The notes under the pieces: generated by a model | Seen by the model: only the letters and a program-made list of their open reading frames with translations | Told to the model about the DNA's origin: nothing | The model's database searches: none | NCBI GenBank assembly: GCA_905182305.1 | Contig: CAJJBB010000006.1 | Span: forward strand, 124,001-188,000 | DNA: 64,000 bases | Source: Flavobacteria bacterium MS024-2A | GTDB taxonomy: Bacteria; Bacteroidota; Bacteroidia; Flavobacteriales; Flavobacteriaceae | Direction of reading: 5' to 3' | Part shown: positions 18,010 through 27,680 of the stretch, one piece after another | How positions within the stretch are numbered: position 1 is the first letter of the stretch | Layout of the letters: each line of letters begins with the position of its first letter | Program-made: the position numbers and the translations under genes

Positions 18010-18588
18010 GAGAGCTTCAACATCACTGAGGCTGAAGCCTTTGGCTTTTAATAAAATCAAATAATGAAACAGCAAATCTGCACTTTCATTTAAAAAGAGA
18101 TCTCTATTATCATCTTTAGCCTCAATAACAGTTTCAATGGCTTCCTCCCCTACTTTTTGAGCAATTTTATTAATGCCTTTTCGAAATAAAGAAGCTACAT
18201 AGCTTTCATCATTATCATCTTCCTTTCGCTTAGCAATAGTTTTTTCCAGTTCTGAAAAGAAACCAAAATTACTTTTATTTTTTTCCCCCCAACAAGTATC
18301 ATTCCCCTTATGGCAAGTTGGACCCCTTGGATTGGCTTGAATCAAAAGTGCATCTTGATCGCAATCTTCCTTAAAACTCATAAACTCAAGAAAGTTGCCA
18401 CTCTCCTCCCCTTTAGTCCATAGGCGCTTTTTACTTCTGCTGTAAAATGTGACTTTTCCACTTTCCTGGGTTTGAGTCAAAGCTTCCTCATTCATATATC
18501 CCAACATTAAAACGTTTTTAGTCGTGGCATCCTGAATAATTGCTGGGATTAAGCCTTCGGTTAATTTCGAAAAATTAAGTGTTTTCAT
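17989..18588 (-). CDS. hisIE: bifunctional PR-AMP cyclohydrolase / PR-ATP pyrophosphatase
   Basis: The 199-residue protein joins two enzymes of histidine synthesis. The N-terminal HisI domain (about 1-105) has the metal sites C-D-Q-D and T-C-H-K-G-N-D-T-C-W. The C-terminal HisE domain (about 112-199) is the all-alpha pyrophosphatase with E-E-A-I-E-T-V-I-E-A and E-S-A-D-L-L-F-H. Together they convert phosphoribosyl-ATP through phosphoribosyl-AMP to ProFAR. It is the last gene of the his operon, one base after hisF. Confidence 0.97.
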   Translation of the reverse strand: MKTLNFSKLTEGLIPAIIQDATTKNVLMLGYMNEEALTQTQESGKVTFYSRSKKRLWTKGEESGNFLEFMSFKEDCDQDALLIQANPRGPTCHKGNDTCWGEKNKSNFGFFSELEKTIAKRKEDDNDESYVASLFRKGINKIAQKVGEEAIETVIEAKDDNRDLFLNESADLLFHYLILLKAKGFSLSDVEALLRHRKR

Positions 18589-18589
18589 A

Positions 18590-19345
18590 TTAAATTCGTA
18601 TTGCTAAATGTTGTTGTTTGAGTTGTTGTTTTAGTTCGGGAATTGAGATTTCTCCAAAATGAAAAATACTTGCTGCCAGAGCAGCGTCAGATTTTCCGTG
18701 GGTAAAAGTATCTACAAAATGACTAATCTCTCCAGCTCCACCTGAGGCAATAATAGGTATATTAACTTCTTCTGATAATCGAGCTAATGCTTTGTTGGCA
18801 AACCCTTCTTTAGTACCGTCATGGTCCATTGAGGTAAATAAAATTTCACCCGCTCCTCTTTCTGCTACTTCTTTTGCCCAGTCAAATAAATCAACTTCAG
18901 TTGGGATCTTACCTCCTACTAAATGAACTTTCCATTGGCCTTTAATCACTTTTGCATCAATTGCGATTACTATACATTGACTTCCAAACTGCTGTGCACA
19001 TTCATTAATTAATTCTGGATTTTTAAAAGCAGCTGAATTAATTGAAACCTTGTCAGCACCATTTTTTAAGAGTATTGCCACATCTGTTACGGAACTAATT
19101 CCTCCCCCTACTGTAAAAGGGATATCAATGGCAGCAGCTACCTTTAAAACTAAATCGGCTAAAGTTTTTCGTTTTTGTTCGGTTGCCGAAATATCTAAAA
19201 ATACCAATTCATCTGCATTTTGATCTGCGTATTGACGAGCCATCTCTACTGGATCTCCTGCATCCCGAAGATTAATAAAATTAATACCCTTTACGGTTCT
19301 ACCGTCTTTAATATCCAGACAAGGAATGATGCGTTTAGTTAACAT
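18590..19345 (-). CDS. hisF: imidazole glycerol phosphate synthase, cyclase subunit
   Basis: The 251-residue TIM-barrel protein begins [19 protein letters not shown], the HisF signature with catalytic Asp11. A second catalytic Asp lies in V-I-A-I-D-A-K. Phosphate-binding turns G-G-G-I and A-S-G-G-A-G are present. With HisH it turns PRFAR and glutamine-derived ammonia into imidazole glycerol phosphate and AICAR. It lies 6 bases after hisA. Confidence 0.98.
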   Translation of the reverse strand: MLTKRIIPCLDIKDGRTVKGINFINLRDAGDPVEMARQYADQNADELVFLDISATEQKRKTLADLVLKVAAAIDIPFTVGGGISSVTDVAILLKNGADKVSINSAAFKNPELINECAQQFGSQCIVIAIDAKVIKGQWKVHLVGGKIPTEVDLFDWAKEVAERGAGEILFTSMDHDGTKEGFANKALARLSEEVNIPIIASGGAGEISHFVDTFTHGKSDAALAASIFHFGEISIPELKQQLKQQHLAIRI

Positions 19346-19351
19346 ATTATT

Positions 19352-20074
19352 TTAATTAAGTATAAAACGTTCTAATTCCTTCAAGCTAATTCTGTTTTCA
19401 TAAATTGCTTTTCCGATAATCGTTCCATGACATCCCATAGAAGCTAACTTAGGGAGTTCTTCAAAAGCAGAAATCCCACCCGAAGCGATGAGCTTGATTT
19501 CAGGCTGTTCTTTTAATAAATTCTTATAAACCTCAAATGAAGGTCCTTGAAGCATTCCATCTTTACTAATGTCTGTGCATATAACATATTCTATACCTTT
19601 ATTTTGATAGCTTCCTACAAAATCTAACAAGCGATAACTAGAGGTTTTAAGCCAACCGTCAGTTGCAATATAATCTCCATGAAAATCCGCACCCAAAATG
19701 ATCTTTTCGTTTCCATGTGAACGAATCCATTCTTCAAAGATTTTCGGTTCATTAACTGCTATACTACCACCCGTAATTTGATTCGCCCCACATTCAAACG
19801 CAATTTCGAGATCTTTATTAGACTTTAGCCCCCCTCCAAAATCGATTTTAAGGGTTGTTTTAGTTGCTATAGCTTCTAATATCTTATAATTCACTATATG
19901 TTTAGATTTAGCGCCGTCCAGGTCTACTAAATGCAAATAATCAATTCCATGCGCTTCAAAAGCCTTCGCAACTTCCAAAGGGCTTTCGTTATAAATTTTT
20001 TGAGTACTATAATCTCCTTTAGAAAGACGCACACACTTACCGTCAATAAGATCAATGGCGGGTATTATTCTCAT
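19352..20074 (-). CDS. hisA: ProFAR isomerase
   Basis: The 240-residue TIM-barrel protein is a paralogue of HisF. It starts [20 protein letters not shown], with catalytic Asp8. The second catalytic Asp is in [13 protein letters not shown]. It catalyses the Amadori rearrangement of ProFAR to PRFAR. The ATG overlaps the hisH stop by four bases (ATGA), so translation is coupled. Confidence 0.97.
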   Translation of the reverse strand: MRIIPAIDLIDGKCVRLSKGDYSTQKIYNESPLEVAKAFEAHGIDYLHLVDLDGAKSKHIVNYKILEAIATKTTLKIDFGGGLKSNKDLEIAFECGANQITGGSIAVNEPKIFEEWIRSHGNEKIILGADFHGDYIATDGWLKTSSYRLLDFVGSYQNKGIEYVICTDISKDGMLQGPSFEVYKNLLKEQPEIKLIASGGISAFEELPKLASMGCHGTIIGKAIYENRISLKELERFILN

Positions 20075-20658
20075 TTACCAATATTTAAAAAATTTTGAAG
20101 CAATTGCTGCCCCGCTTTACTACTCTTTTCGGGATGAAATTGAACTCCATAAAAATTATCTTTGTTTAAAGCTACGCTGTAGGGCCGATGATAAGTGCTT
20201 ACAGCGATTGTTTCTGGAAGAATAGGAACAAAATAAGAGTGAACTAAATACATGAACTCATTAGGCTTAATGTCATGAAAAATAGTGGTTTGTGTTTCTG
20301 AAATTGTATTCCATCCCATTTGAGGAACTTTTACTTGATTTGGAAACCTACGTACTTTTCCTGGAATAATTCCTAAAGCTTTCACATCTCCTTCCTCTGT
20401 ATAATCACATAACAATTGCATGCCCAAACAAATTCCTAAAACGGGTTGTTGCAACTGAGGAATTAAAAGATCTAATCCTTTTACTTTTAACATAGCCATA
20501 GCGCTTTTCGCAGCCCCTTGCCCTGGAAAAATAACTTTATCAGCATTGCTTATCTGTTCAGGGTCTGAAGAAAGATATCCTGTAATTCCTAAACGTTCAA
20601 GAGCAAACTGTAAACTTTTTATGTTCCCTGCCCCATAATCAATAATGGCTACTTTCAT
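20071..20658 (-). CDS. hisH: imidazole glycerol phosphate synthase, glutaminase subunit
   Basis: The 195-residue class I glutamine amidotransferase has the nucleophile elbow G-I-C-L-G-M-Q-L-L (Cys near residue 76) and H-P-E-K-S for the catalytic His-Glu pair near residue 178. The N-terminal D-Y-G-A-G-N-I-K-S is typical of HisH. It supplies ammonia to HisF. It lies one base after hisB and overlaps hisA by 4 bases. Confidence 0.97.
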   Translation of the reverse strand: MKVAIIDYGAGNIKSLQFALERLGITGYLSSDPEQISNADKVIFPGQGAAKSAMAMLKVKGLDLLIPQLQQPVLGICLGMQLLCDYTEEGDVKALGIIPGKVRRFPNQVKVPQMGWNTISETQTTIFHDIKPNEFMYLVHSYFVPILPETIAVSTYHRPYSVALNKDNFYGVQFHPEKSSKAGQQLLQNFLNIGK

Positions 20659-20659
20659 A

Positions 20660-21787
20660 TCACAAACTTCCTTTAGTTGAGGGGAGAATCATTTTATCTG
20701 AATCACGTTTTACTGCTACTTTTATTGCTTTGGCAAAAGCTTTAAAAATAGCTTCTATTTTATGATGTTCATTAGTTCCTTCTGCTTTGATGTTTAAATT
20801 GGCTTTGGCTCCGTCGGAAAAAGATTTAAAAAAGTGTATGAACATTTCTGTAGGCATCTGTCCGATCATTTCACGATTAAACTCTGCTTCCCAAACCAAC
20901 CAGTTTCGCCCACCAAAATCTATAGCAACCTGTGCCAAACAATCATCCATAGGCAAACAAAAACCATAACGCTCTATGCCAAGCTTATTCCCTAAAGCAG
21001 CAGCAAAGGCTTCACCCAATACAATGGCAGTATCTTCTATGGTATGATGCTCGTCTACCTCTAAATCTCCTTTCACTTGAAGTGAAATATCCATTCCCCC
21101 ATGACGCGCCAACTGATCTAGCATATGATCAAAAAATACGATCCCGGTCGAAATATTGCTTTTTCCTGAACCATCTAGGTTTAAACTTAAGTTAATATCC
21201 GTTTCATGGGTAGCTCTTTTATGTAAAGTGATGCGCTGTTCTAATTTTAAAAAATCATAAATTACTTCCCAAGATTTCGTTTTTAAGACAATCGTTTCGT
21301 TTAAGCCACCAGAGGCCTCATTCGCACCTAAAGATTTATTATTTGTGATAAAAATACCTTTAGCGTTAAGGTTTTTAGCCAATTCAATATCTGTTAACCT
21401 ATCTCCAATCACATAAGAATTAGCTAAATCATACTGACTATCATCAAAATATTGTGTTAACATACCTATTTTTGGCTTTCTCGTTGGAGCACCATCTTTA
21501 GGTAAACTTCTATCGATGAGTATTTCTTCGAAAAAAATTCCTTCTTGTTCAAGACTTTTTAAAAGTAGATTGTGCACGGGCCAAAAGGTGTTCTCAGGAA
21601 AACTTTCTGTTCCCAAGCCGTCTTGATTCGTAACCATTACCAATGTGTAATCTAACTCTTTAGCAATTTTCCCTAAATAAGTAAATACCTGAGGGTAAAA
21701 TATTAATTTATCAAAAGCATCTAATTGATAATCCTCTGGCTCTAATGCCAAAGTTCCGTCTCGATCAATAAATAAAACTTTCTTCAT
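20660..21787 (-). CDS. hisB: bifunctional histidinol-phosphatase / IGP dehydratase
   Basis: The 375-residue fusion has an N-terminal HAD phosphatase (D-R-D-G-T nucleophile loop near residue 8, G-D-R-L-T-D-I-E loop near 125) and a C-terminal imidazoleglycerol-phosphate dehydratase from about residue 185. The dehydratase shows [14 protein letters not shown] and N-E-H-H-K-I-E-A manganese sites. It performs steps 6 and 8 of histidine synthesis. This two-domain form, as in enterobacteria, is usual in Bacteroidota. Confidence 0.97.
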   Translation of the reverse strand: MKKVLFIDRDGTLALEPEDYQLDAFDKLIFYPQVFTYLGKIAKELDYTLVMVTNQDGLGTESFPENTFWPVHNLLLKSLEQEGIFFEEILIDRSLPKDGAPTRKPKIGMLTQYFDDSQYDLANSYVIGDRLTDIELAKNLNAKGIFITNNKSLGANEASGGLNETIVLKTKSWEVIYDFLKLEQRITLHKRATHETDINLSLNLDGSGKSNISTGIVFFDHMLDQLARHGGMDISLQVKGDLEVDEHHTIEDTAIVLGEAFAAALGNKLGIERYGFCLPMDDCLAQVAIDFGGRNWLVWEAEFNREMIGQMPTEMFIHFFKSFSDGAKANLNIKAEGTNEHHKIEAIFKAFAKAIKVAVKRDSDKMILPSTKGSL

Positions 21788-21789
21788 AA

Positions 21790-22836
21790 TTAGTTGTCTA
21801 ATGATTGTAACACTTTGATTAATATATTATTTTCTTTGGGAGTTCCCACAGAAATCCGCAATGTGTTTTCACATCCCAAACTCTTAGATGAATTTCGAAC
21901 TACAATTCCTGTGACTATAAGCTGTTTGTATCTATGAATACTGTTATCTACACGGATCAGTAAAAAATTAGCATCAGAAGGAAAACATTTTTCAACCCAT
22001 TGTACCTTTTTAAGTGCAGCTTCCAAGAGGGCTCTCTCTTTTAATAAATCAGCGACCTGTTCTTTGACCTGTTCTTGTTCTTTTAGCTTTCGTAAAACAG
22101 CATTAAGTGTTAATGAATTGATGTTGTAAGGTGCCTTGATTCGGTTTAAAAAAGAAATCAACTCTTTATGAGCAAAAGCCATTCCTAAACGAGCTCCAGC
22201 CATTCCTTGAGCCTTTGAAAATGTTTGACAAACTATCAGGTTTGGGTAATTATTTAACAAAGGGAGAATTGAAGGAGTTTTCGCAAATTCGACATAGGCC
22301 TCATCTACAACTACTAAACCTTTAAAATTTTCAATAAGCGTTTTAATATCGTTGGAATTAAAACTATTCCCTGTTGGATTGTTAGGGTTTGGAATAAAAA
22401 GAAGCTTTGATTCTTCATTTATAGCTGTTAAAATACTGGGCACGTCCAATTGAAATTCAGAAGTGAGCGGTATTTCTTTAACACTAACTCCAAAGGTGGC
22501 TGCCGCTACTTTATACATCCCAAAAGTAGGAGGCACTATAACAATATGATCCATGCCAGGCTCACAACTTCCCATGACAATTTGAGAAATGAATTCATCA
22601 CTCCCATTACTCAAATAAATTTGCTCTAAACCTACCTTTCTCCAAATCGCAATTTGGGATTTTAGCTCCATTTGTAGGGGATCTGGATAACGATTGACTG
22701 AGGTTTCAAATGGATTTTCATTAGCATCCAGCAGAATCATCTTACGTCCATCGTTGATAAATTCCTCACGCGCAGATTGATAAGGTTTTAATTTTAGTAA
22801 AGATTTCCGAAAGTATTGATTAAAATCAGTTTCCAT
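21790..22836 (-). CDS. hisC: histidinol-phosphate aminotransferase
   Basis: The 348-residue fold-type I PLP enzyme contains L-D-A-N-E-N-P near residue 34, N-P-N-N-P-T-G near 150, D-E-A-Y-V-E-F near 176 and the PLP lysine in T-F-S-K-A-Q-G near 207. It makes histidinol phosphate from imidazole acetol phosphate and glutamate. Its first 11 bases overlap the end of hisD; hisB follows after 2 bases. Confidence 0.97.
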   Translation of the reverse strand: METDFNQYFRKSLLKLKPYQSAREEFINDGRKMILLDANENPFETSVNRYPDPLQMELKSQIAIWRKVGLEQIYLSNGSDEFISQIVMGSCEPGMDHIVIVPPTFGMYKVAAATFGVSVKEIPLTSEFQLDVPSILTAINEESKLLFIPNPNNPTGNSFNSNDIKTLIENFKGLVVVDEAYVEFAKTPSILPLLNNYPNLIVCQTFSKAQGMAGARLGMAFAHKELISFLNRIKAPYNINSLTLNAVLRKLKEQEQVKEQVADLLKERALLEAALKKVQWVEKCFPSDANFLLIRVDNSIHRYKQLIVTGIVVRNSSKSLGCENTLRISVGTPKENNILIKVLQSLDN

Positions 22837-24118
22837 TAGCTAATTTATTTAAACGAATTCGCACTGCATTTTTATGGGCTTCTAGACCCTCAGCAGCAGC
22901 CATTAATTCAATTGTATTTCCCAAAGACTGAATTCCCTCCTTGGTGATTCTCTGAAATGTAATGGCTTTTAAAAAACTATCTAGATTCACACCACTATAT
23001 TGTTTTGAATATCCATTGGTTGGAAGAGTATGATTGGTTCCTGAAGCATAATCTCCTGCACTCTCAGGAGTGTAATTTCCAATAAATACTGACCCTGCAT
23101 TTCGAATACCTGAAACATAAAGATCCTCGTTTTTCACACAAATAATATAATGTTCTGGTCCGTAATCATTTATAAAACGAATTGCATTATTATCATTTGA
23201 AAAACAAATCATTTTAGAATTTTTTAATGCTATTTCTGCAATGGCCTTTCTGGGCAGGCGCTCTAATTGATTTGTCACTGCAACAGTAACTTTGTTCAAC
23301 ATTTCAGCTTCGGTAGTGACAAGAATTACTTGACTATCGGGGCCATGTTCTGCTTGAGAAAGTAAATCTGCAGCTATAAAATCAGGATCTGCTGAATCAT
23401 CGGCAACAACTAATAATTCACTTGGCCCTGCCGGCATGTCGATACTAACATTAAATCGTGTTGCCCATTGTTTAGCCGCGGTAACATATTGATTTCCTGG
23501 ACCAAATATTTTATAAACACCCGGTATTGATTCAGTCCCAAATGTCATCCCAGCAATGGCCTGTATTCCACCAACTTTAAAGATCGAAGTAATTCCACAA
23601 AGATTAGCGGTATATAGCACCACAGCGGGAATATTTCCTGAATTATCCGGTGGTGTACATAAGATAATTTCATTGCATCCTGCAATTTTAGCAGGAACAG
23701 CTAACATTAAAATCGTTGAAAATAATGGAGCTGAACCTCCTGGAATATATAAACCTACTTTTTCAATAGCTTTTTTTTCTTGCCAACAATTCACTCCTGG
23801 TTCGGTTTCAATTCGAATCTCCGGGGTTTTTTGTGCAGAGTGAAATACCTCAATGTTTTGTTTCGCACGTTGTATAGCCTCTTTTAATTTATCTGCTACA
23901 TTATTCTCTGCTAATTGAATTTCAATTTTAGTAACAGAAATATGCTGAATAGAAACCTTATCAAATTTTTGAGTGTACTCTTTTATAGCTTTATCACCCT
24001 TTTCTTTCACTTGCTCAAAGACTTCTTCTACAACAACTTCCAAGTCCGAAGAGGAAGCATTAGGACGCTCTAAAAGATGTGCCCATTCTTTAGATGATGG
24101 ATTAATGTATTGTTTCAT
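22826..24118 (-). CDS. hisD: histidinol dehydrogenase
   Basis: The 430-residue zinc enzyme oxidises histidinol to histidine with two NAD+. Recognisable segments are L-Y-I-P-G-G-S-A-P-L near residue 127, G-P-G-N-Q-Y-V-T-A-A-K near 206, S-I-D-M-P-A-G-P-S-E near 226, the catalytic G-P-E-H-Y near 320, and G-T-N-H-T-L-P-T-N-G near 360. It starts on the same base as the end of hisG and overlaps hisC by 11 bases. Confidence 0.98.
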   Translation of the reverse strand: MKQYINPSSKEWAHLLERPNASSSDLEVVVEEVFEQVKEKGDKAIKEYTQKFDKVSIQHISVTKIEIQLAENNVADKLKEAIQRAKQNIEVFHSAQKTPEIRIETEPGVNCWQEKKAIEKVGLYIPGGSAPLFSTILMLAVPAKIAGCNEIILCTPPDNSGNIPAVVLYTANLCGITSIFKVGGIQAIAGMTFGTESIPGVYKIFGPGNQYVTAAKQWATRFNVSIDMPAGPSELLVVADDSADPDFIAADLLSQAEHGPDSQVILVTTEAEMLNKVTVAVTNQLERLPRKAIAEIALKNSKMICFSNDNNAIRFINDYGPEHYIICVKNEDLYVSGIRNAGSVFIGNYTPESAGDYASGTNHTLPTNGYSKQYSGVNLDSFLKAITFQRITKEGIQSLGNTIELMAAAEGLEAHKNAVRIRLNKLANGN

Positions 24119-24969
24119 TACAATACCATTTTTTCAATTGGACATACAAGAATATCTTCAGCGCCTTCTGCCTTCAGAGAATCAATAACTTCCCAAAAAT
24201 CGCCTGCATTTATTACAGAATGTAACGAACTCCATCCTTCTTCTGCAAGTGGTAAAATTGTTGGACTTTTTAAAACAGGTAAAATAGTACTGATAGATGC
24301 AATTTTATCATTTGGTACATTCATTAAAATATATTTAGATTTTTTTGCGCGTAAAACCGATTTTATTCTAAAGCAAAGTTTGTCAATTAATTCTGTTTTA
24401 ACTTCATTTAAATTGGGTGCTTGAACTAAAACCGCTTCTGAAGTGGCAATCTGAATAACCTCTTTTAAGTTGTTTTTAAATAGTGTACTTCCACTAGAAA
24501 CAATATCACAAATGGCATCTGCTAAGCCAATATTAGGAGCTATTTCAACAGATCCGTTAATAATATGTAATCCTGCATTAATCTTATTCTTAGATAAAAA
24601 TGACTTTACTGTATTTGGATAAGATGTAGCAATTTGCTTACCCTCTAAATCTTCTAGACCAGAAAATGATATTCTCTTTGGCACTGCAATACAAACACGA
24701 CATTTTGAAAACCCTAATTTTTCAATAATGGATAAGTCTCCACCTTTTTCAACTACTAAATTTTCGCCTAAAATAGCCAAATCGACAACACCATCGCGCA
24801 TATACTGAGGAATGTCGCCATTTCTTAGAAAAAACACTTCCATAGGAAAATTTCTAACTGTTGTTTTTAATTGATCTTTTCCATTATCGATAGAAATACC
24901 ACAGTCTTTGAGTAACCTAAGAGAATCCTGGTTTAATCTTCCTGATTTTTGAATCGCTATTCTTATCAT
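24118..24969 (-). CDS. hisG: ATP phosphoribosyltransferase, long form
   Basis: The 283-residue protein is the long, hexameric form, with its own C-terminal ACT-like regulatory domain (about residues 210-283), so no HisZ partner is needed. The N-terminus I-R-I-A-I-Q-K-S-G-R-L, the G-I-D-N-G-K segment and the D-A-I-C-D-I-V-S-S-G-S-T-L PRPP loop are present. It is the committed step and should be feedback-inhibited by histidine. It is the first structural gene after the leader peptide and attenuator. Confidence 0.97.
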   Translation of the reverse strand: MIRIAIQKSGRLNQDSLRLLKDCGISIDNGKDQLKTTVRNFPMEVFFLRNGDIPQYMRDGVVDLAILGENLVVEKGGDLSIIEKLGFSKCRVCIAVPKRISFSGLEDLEGKQIATSYPNTVKSFLSKNKINAGLHIINGSVEIAPNIGLADAICDIVSSGSTLFKNNLKEVIQIATSEAVLVQAPNLNEVKTELIDKLCFRIKSVLRAKKSKYILMNVPNDKIASISTILPVLKSPTILPLAEEGWSSLHSVINAGDFWEVIDSLKAEGAEDILVCPIEKMVL

Positions 24970-25008
24970 TTTTTCATTTTATTGCTTAAACTCTGCGAAT
25001 TTTAAAAT

Positions 25009-25039
25009 AAAAAAACCCGCTTGAAATTCAAACGGGTTT
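25009..25039 (-). terminator. intrinsic terminator of the his leader (attenuator)
   Basis: On the minus strand AAACCCGTTTG and CAAGCGGGTTT form an 11-bp stem (one T-G wobble) with the loop AATTT, followed by seven T (25015 down to 25009). It sits between the leader peptide stop and hisG, the expected place for transcription attenuation. Confidence 0.9.
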
Positions 25040-25079
25040 CTATTACTCTATATACATAGCATCATTAGGACTCGTTTGA
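25028..25079 (-). promoter_or_regulatory. predicted antiterminator pairing of the his leader
   Basis: The minus-strand TCAAACG at 25079-25073, inside the end of the leader peptide frame, is the exact reverse complement of CGTTTGA at 25034-25028, which forms part of the 5' arm of the terminator. Pairing these seven bases would disrupt the terminator. A separate 8-bp hairpin, CATCATTA (25097-25090) with TAATGATG (25067-25060), involves the His codons and would keep the first segment in its loop when no ribosome stalls. Confidence 0.7.
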
Positions 25080-25109
25080 GACTTCTAAATAATGATGATG
25101 TATGTTCAT
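25065..25109 (-). CDS. histidine operon leader peptide
   Basis: The frame ATG at 25109 to TAA at 25067-25065 encodes MNIHHHYLEVSNES, with three consecutive CAT histidine codons at 25100-25092. An in-frame ATG at 25118 would add M-K-L at the front and is an equally possible start. Position just upstream of hisG, a His-codon run and a following terminator fit a ribosome-mediated attenuator: stalling on His codons when charged tRNA-His is scarce should favour read-through into the operon. The peptide itself has no expected function. Confidence 0.88.
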   Translation of the reverse strand: MNIHHHYLEVSNES

Positions 25110-25123
25110 TAATTTCATGGACA

Positions 25124-25131
25124 CAAATGTA
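25124..25131 (-). promoter_or_regulatory. Bacteroidota -7 box (TACATTTG) of the his operon
   Basis: This is a perfect TAnnTTTG on the minus strand, in the 47-bp gap between the SPFH gene and the leader peptide. The transcript would begin around 25118, so the leader peptide has a very short or no untranslated leader. No -33 TTTG is visible. Confidence 0.65.
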
Positions 25132-25156
25132 TTGAAAATTATTTTAATTTTCTAAC

Positions 25157-25975
25157 CTATTGATTTCCTAAAATAATTGGAAGACCTCCCTTACCACTTC
25201 CAATCACGATTACCTTAGAATTTGGAGATTCTGAAAGCTTGATAGTCGCTTCAATTCCTTTTTCTCTTAGAATTTTATCTGTTAATGAAGCACTCAAAAT
25301 ACGGTTAGCTGTTGCCTTACCTTCTGCATCAATTCTTTGACGCTCTGCCTCTTGTGTTGCTTTTTCAATACGGAATTCATATTCCAAAGCCTCTTGCTCT
25401 TGGTTTAACTTACGTTCAATCGCTTCACGAATGGCTATTGGTAAAGTCACATCACGAACTAAAACTGCATTTAATTGTACATATTGACCTTCAACTACTT
25501 TTTTAGTTTCTTCAAAAATTTCATTTTGAATAGCATCACGTTTTGTAGAATATAATTGTTCTGGTGTATATCGTCCAACAACACTTCTCGCTACAGCTCT
25601 TATTTGAGGAATAATAATGATATTTAGGTAATTTACTCCTTTTGTTTGGTGTAGTTTCCCTAATTCCGCAATAGTAGGCTGGTATAATACAGATATATCT
25701 AGACTAATTTCCAAGCCATTTGAAGAAAGTACTTGCATTTTACTTTCAAATACTTCTTGTTGCTTTACATTATATATGTAAACTTTATTCCATGGTGCTA
25801 TAATATGGAATCCTTCTCCTAATGGTGGCTCATCTGTAACAACTCCTCCACCAAAGGTTTTAAATAAAACTCCAGCTTCTCCATAACCTATATTTATAGA
25901 AGATTTAGAAATAAAAATAAGTAGGACAACGACTAATAATATAATTGGTAATCCGATTTTAGGTAATTTTTGCAT
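25157..25975 (-). CDS. prohibitin/SPFH (band 7) membrane protein
   Basis: The 272-residue protein has an N-terminal transmembrane segment (about residues 7-25), an SPFH/prohibitin domain (about 27-190, with G-E-A-G-V-L-F-K-T-F-G-G and V-V-G-R-Y-T-P-E-Q-L-Y) and a heptad-rich coiled coil (about 190-225) with E-A-E-R-Q-R-I-D-A-E-G-K. Such proteins build large membrane rings or scaffolds and partner with membrane proteases such as FtsH; the partner is not in this window. It is the last gene of the minus-strand operon, 14 bases after fabG. Confidence 0.9.
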   Translation of the reverse strand: MQKLPKIGLPIILLVVVLLIFISKSSINIGYGEAGVLFKTFGGGVVTDEPPLGEGFHIIAPWNKVYIYNVKQQEVFESKMQVLSSNGLEISLDISVLYQPTIAELGKLHQTKGVNYLNIIIIPQIRAVARSVVGRYTPEQLYSTKRDAIQNEIFEETKKVVEGQYVQLNAVLVRDVTLPIAIREAIERKLNQEQEALEYEFRIEKATQEAERQRIDAEGKATANRILSASLTDKILREKGIEATIKLSESPNSKVIVIGSGKGGLPIILGNQ

Positions 25976-25989
25976 AATATAAAATTTAA

Positions 25990-26736
25990 TTAAGTTAACA
26001 TTCCTCCATCTACATGGAGTACTTGCCCAGTTATATAACTGGATAAATCAGAAGCCAAAAACACACAAGCATTGGCCACATCTTCAGGTTGTCCTCCTCT
26101 TTTAAGAGGAATTCCATCGCGCCATCCCTGGACAACGTCCTCAGATAGCTTATCTGTCATTTCAGTCTCAATAAAACCAGGCGCAATAACATTAGATCTA
26201 ATGTTTCGTGATCCTAATTCTAAGGCAACTGATTTAGAAAAACCGATCATTCCCGCTTTTGAAGCGGCATAATTTGATTGACCAGCATTTCCTTTTACTC
26301 CAACCACAGAACTCATATGAATGAGTGATCCATGGCGTTGTTTTAAAAAAGTGCGTTGAATAGCTTTTGTCATATTAAAAATAGATTTAAGATTAATTTC
26401 AATTACTTGATCAAAATCTTCTTCACTCATACGCATCAATAAATTATCTTTTGTAATACCAGCATTATTCACCAGAATATCTAAGCTTCCAAAGTCAACT
26501 AAAACTTCTTCTACTAACTTTTGTGCTTCGTTATAATTTGCAGCATTGCTTTTATATCCTTTTACTTTTACTTCTTCACTACTTAATTCAGCCACAAGAT
26601 TATCTGCAGCCTCTTTGTTGCTATTATAAGTAAAGGCAACAGCACAACCGTTTTCGACAAATATTTTAGCAATACCACGACCAATACCACGGCTTGCTCC
26701 TGTAATAATTGCAGTTTTACCAATTAATAATTTCAT
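25990..26736 (-). CDS. fabG: 3-oxoacyl-ACP reductase (SDR family)
   Basis: The 248-residue short-chain dehydrogenase has the nucleotide site T-G-A-S-R-G-I-G-R-G near residue 12, N-N-A-G near 89, catalytic Ser in M-S-S-V-V-G, and Y-A-A-S-K (Tyr and Lys) near 155. It is highly FabG-like, including the C-terminal Y-I-T-G-Q-V-L-H-V-D-G-G-M. It reduces 3-oxoacyl-ACP with NADPH in fatty acid elongation. It follows sucD by 32 bases and sits downstream of the lipid A genes and FabZ domain, consistent with shared fatty-acyl supply. Confidence 0.92.
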   Translation of the reverse strand: MKLLIGKTAIITGASRGIGRGIAKIFVENGCAVAFTYNSNKEAADNLVAELSSEEVKVKGYKSNAANYNEAQKLVEEVLVDFGSLDILVNNAGITKDNLLMRMSEEDFDQVIEINLKSIFNMTKAIQRTFLKQRHGSLIHMSSVVGVKGNAGQSNYAASKAGMIGFSKSVALELGSRNIRSNVIAPGFIETEMTDKLSEDVVQGWRDGIPLKRGGQPEDVANACVFLASDLSSYITGQVLHVDGGMLT

Positions 26737-26768
26737 TTTTAACTTTTTTATTGATTTAGCTTTAAAAA

Positions 26769-27641
26769 CTAGGCTAATACTTCAGCAACTTTTGCTCCAA
26801 TTTGAGCGGGAGAATTTACCACATAAATCCCACATTCACGCATAATCTCTTTTTTAGCTTCAGCAGTATCTTCACTTCCTCCAACAATGGCACCGGCATG
26901 TCCCATTGTTCTGCCTTTTGGTGCGGTTTCTCCTGCTATAAATCCAATAACAGGTTTCTTGTTTCCAGTTGATTTGATCCATTTGGCTGCGTCTGCTTCT
27001 AATTGACCTCCTATTTCACCAATCATAACTATACAATCAGTTTCTGGATCGTTCATAAACAACTCAACAGCATCTTTAGTGGTTGTCCCTATAATTGGAT
27101 CTCCACCTATACCAATGGCAGTAGAGATTCCTAATCCCTGTGCAACTACCTGATCCGAAGCCTCATATGTTAATGTTCCTGATTTTGAAACAATGCCTAC
27201 ATTTCCCTTTTTAAATACAAATCCGGGCATAATTCCCACTTTTGCTTCTCCAGGAGTAATAACACCTGGACAGTTAGGTCCTATTAGTGTAGCTCCTTGG
27301 TTTTTAACATAAGCGTAGGCTTTTGTCATATCATTTATAGGAATTCCTTCTGTAATAGTAATGATTACTTTAATTCCTGCTTCAGCAGCCTCCATAATTG
27401 CATCTGCAGCAAATGCTGGAGGAACAAATATGATCGATGTGTCAGCTTGAGCGACCGTTACAGCTTCAGCTACACTATTAAAAACAGGTTTATCTAAATG
27501 TATTTGTCCTCCTTTTCCTGGGGTTACTCCTCCCACAATATTAGTTCCATATTCAATCATCTGGGTAGCGTGAAAAGTACCTTCACTCCCCGTAAATCCT
27601 TGTACGATTATTTTTGAATTTTTATTTACAAGTACACTCAT
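26769..27641 (-). CDS. sucD: succinyl-CoA ligase alpha subunit
   Basis: The 290-residue protein has the CoA-binding Rossmann part ([10 protein letters not shown] near residue 15) and [10 protein letters not shown] near 122. The phosphohistidine loop G-H-A-G-A-I-V-G-G is near 245. It forms succinyl-CoA synthetase with SucC, which is not adjacent; separated sucC and sucD are usual in Flavobacteriia. The upstream 39-bp gap to efp is pure AT-rich sequence with a 16-bp AT palindrome across the efp stop. Confidence 0.97.
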   Translation of the reverse strand: MSVLVNKNSKIIVQGFTGSEGTFHATQMIEYGTNIVGGVTPGKGGQIHLDKPVFNSVAEAVTVAQADTSIIFVPPAFAADAIMEAAEAGIKVIITITEGIPINDMTKAYAYVKNQGATLIGPNCPGVITPGEAKVGIMPGFVFKKGNVGIVSKSGTLTYEASDQVVAQGLGISTAIGIGGDPIIGTTTKDAVELFMNDPETDCIVMIGEIGGQLEADAAKWIKSTGNKKPVIGFIAGETAPKGRTMGHAGAIVGGSEDTAEAKKEIMRECGIYVVNSPAQIGAKVAEVLA

Positions 27642-27680
27642 TTTATTTTTGGTTGTTATAATTAATTTATAATAATATTA

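Noticed and set aside
24110-24424. 104-residue plus-strand ORF
   Set aside because: It is antisense to hisG and hisD, both clearly coding on the other strand.
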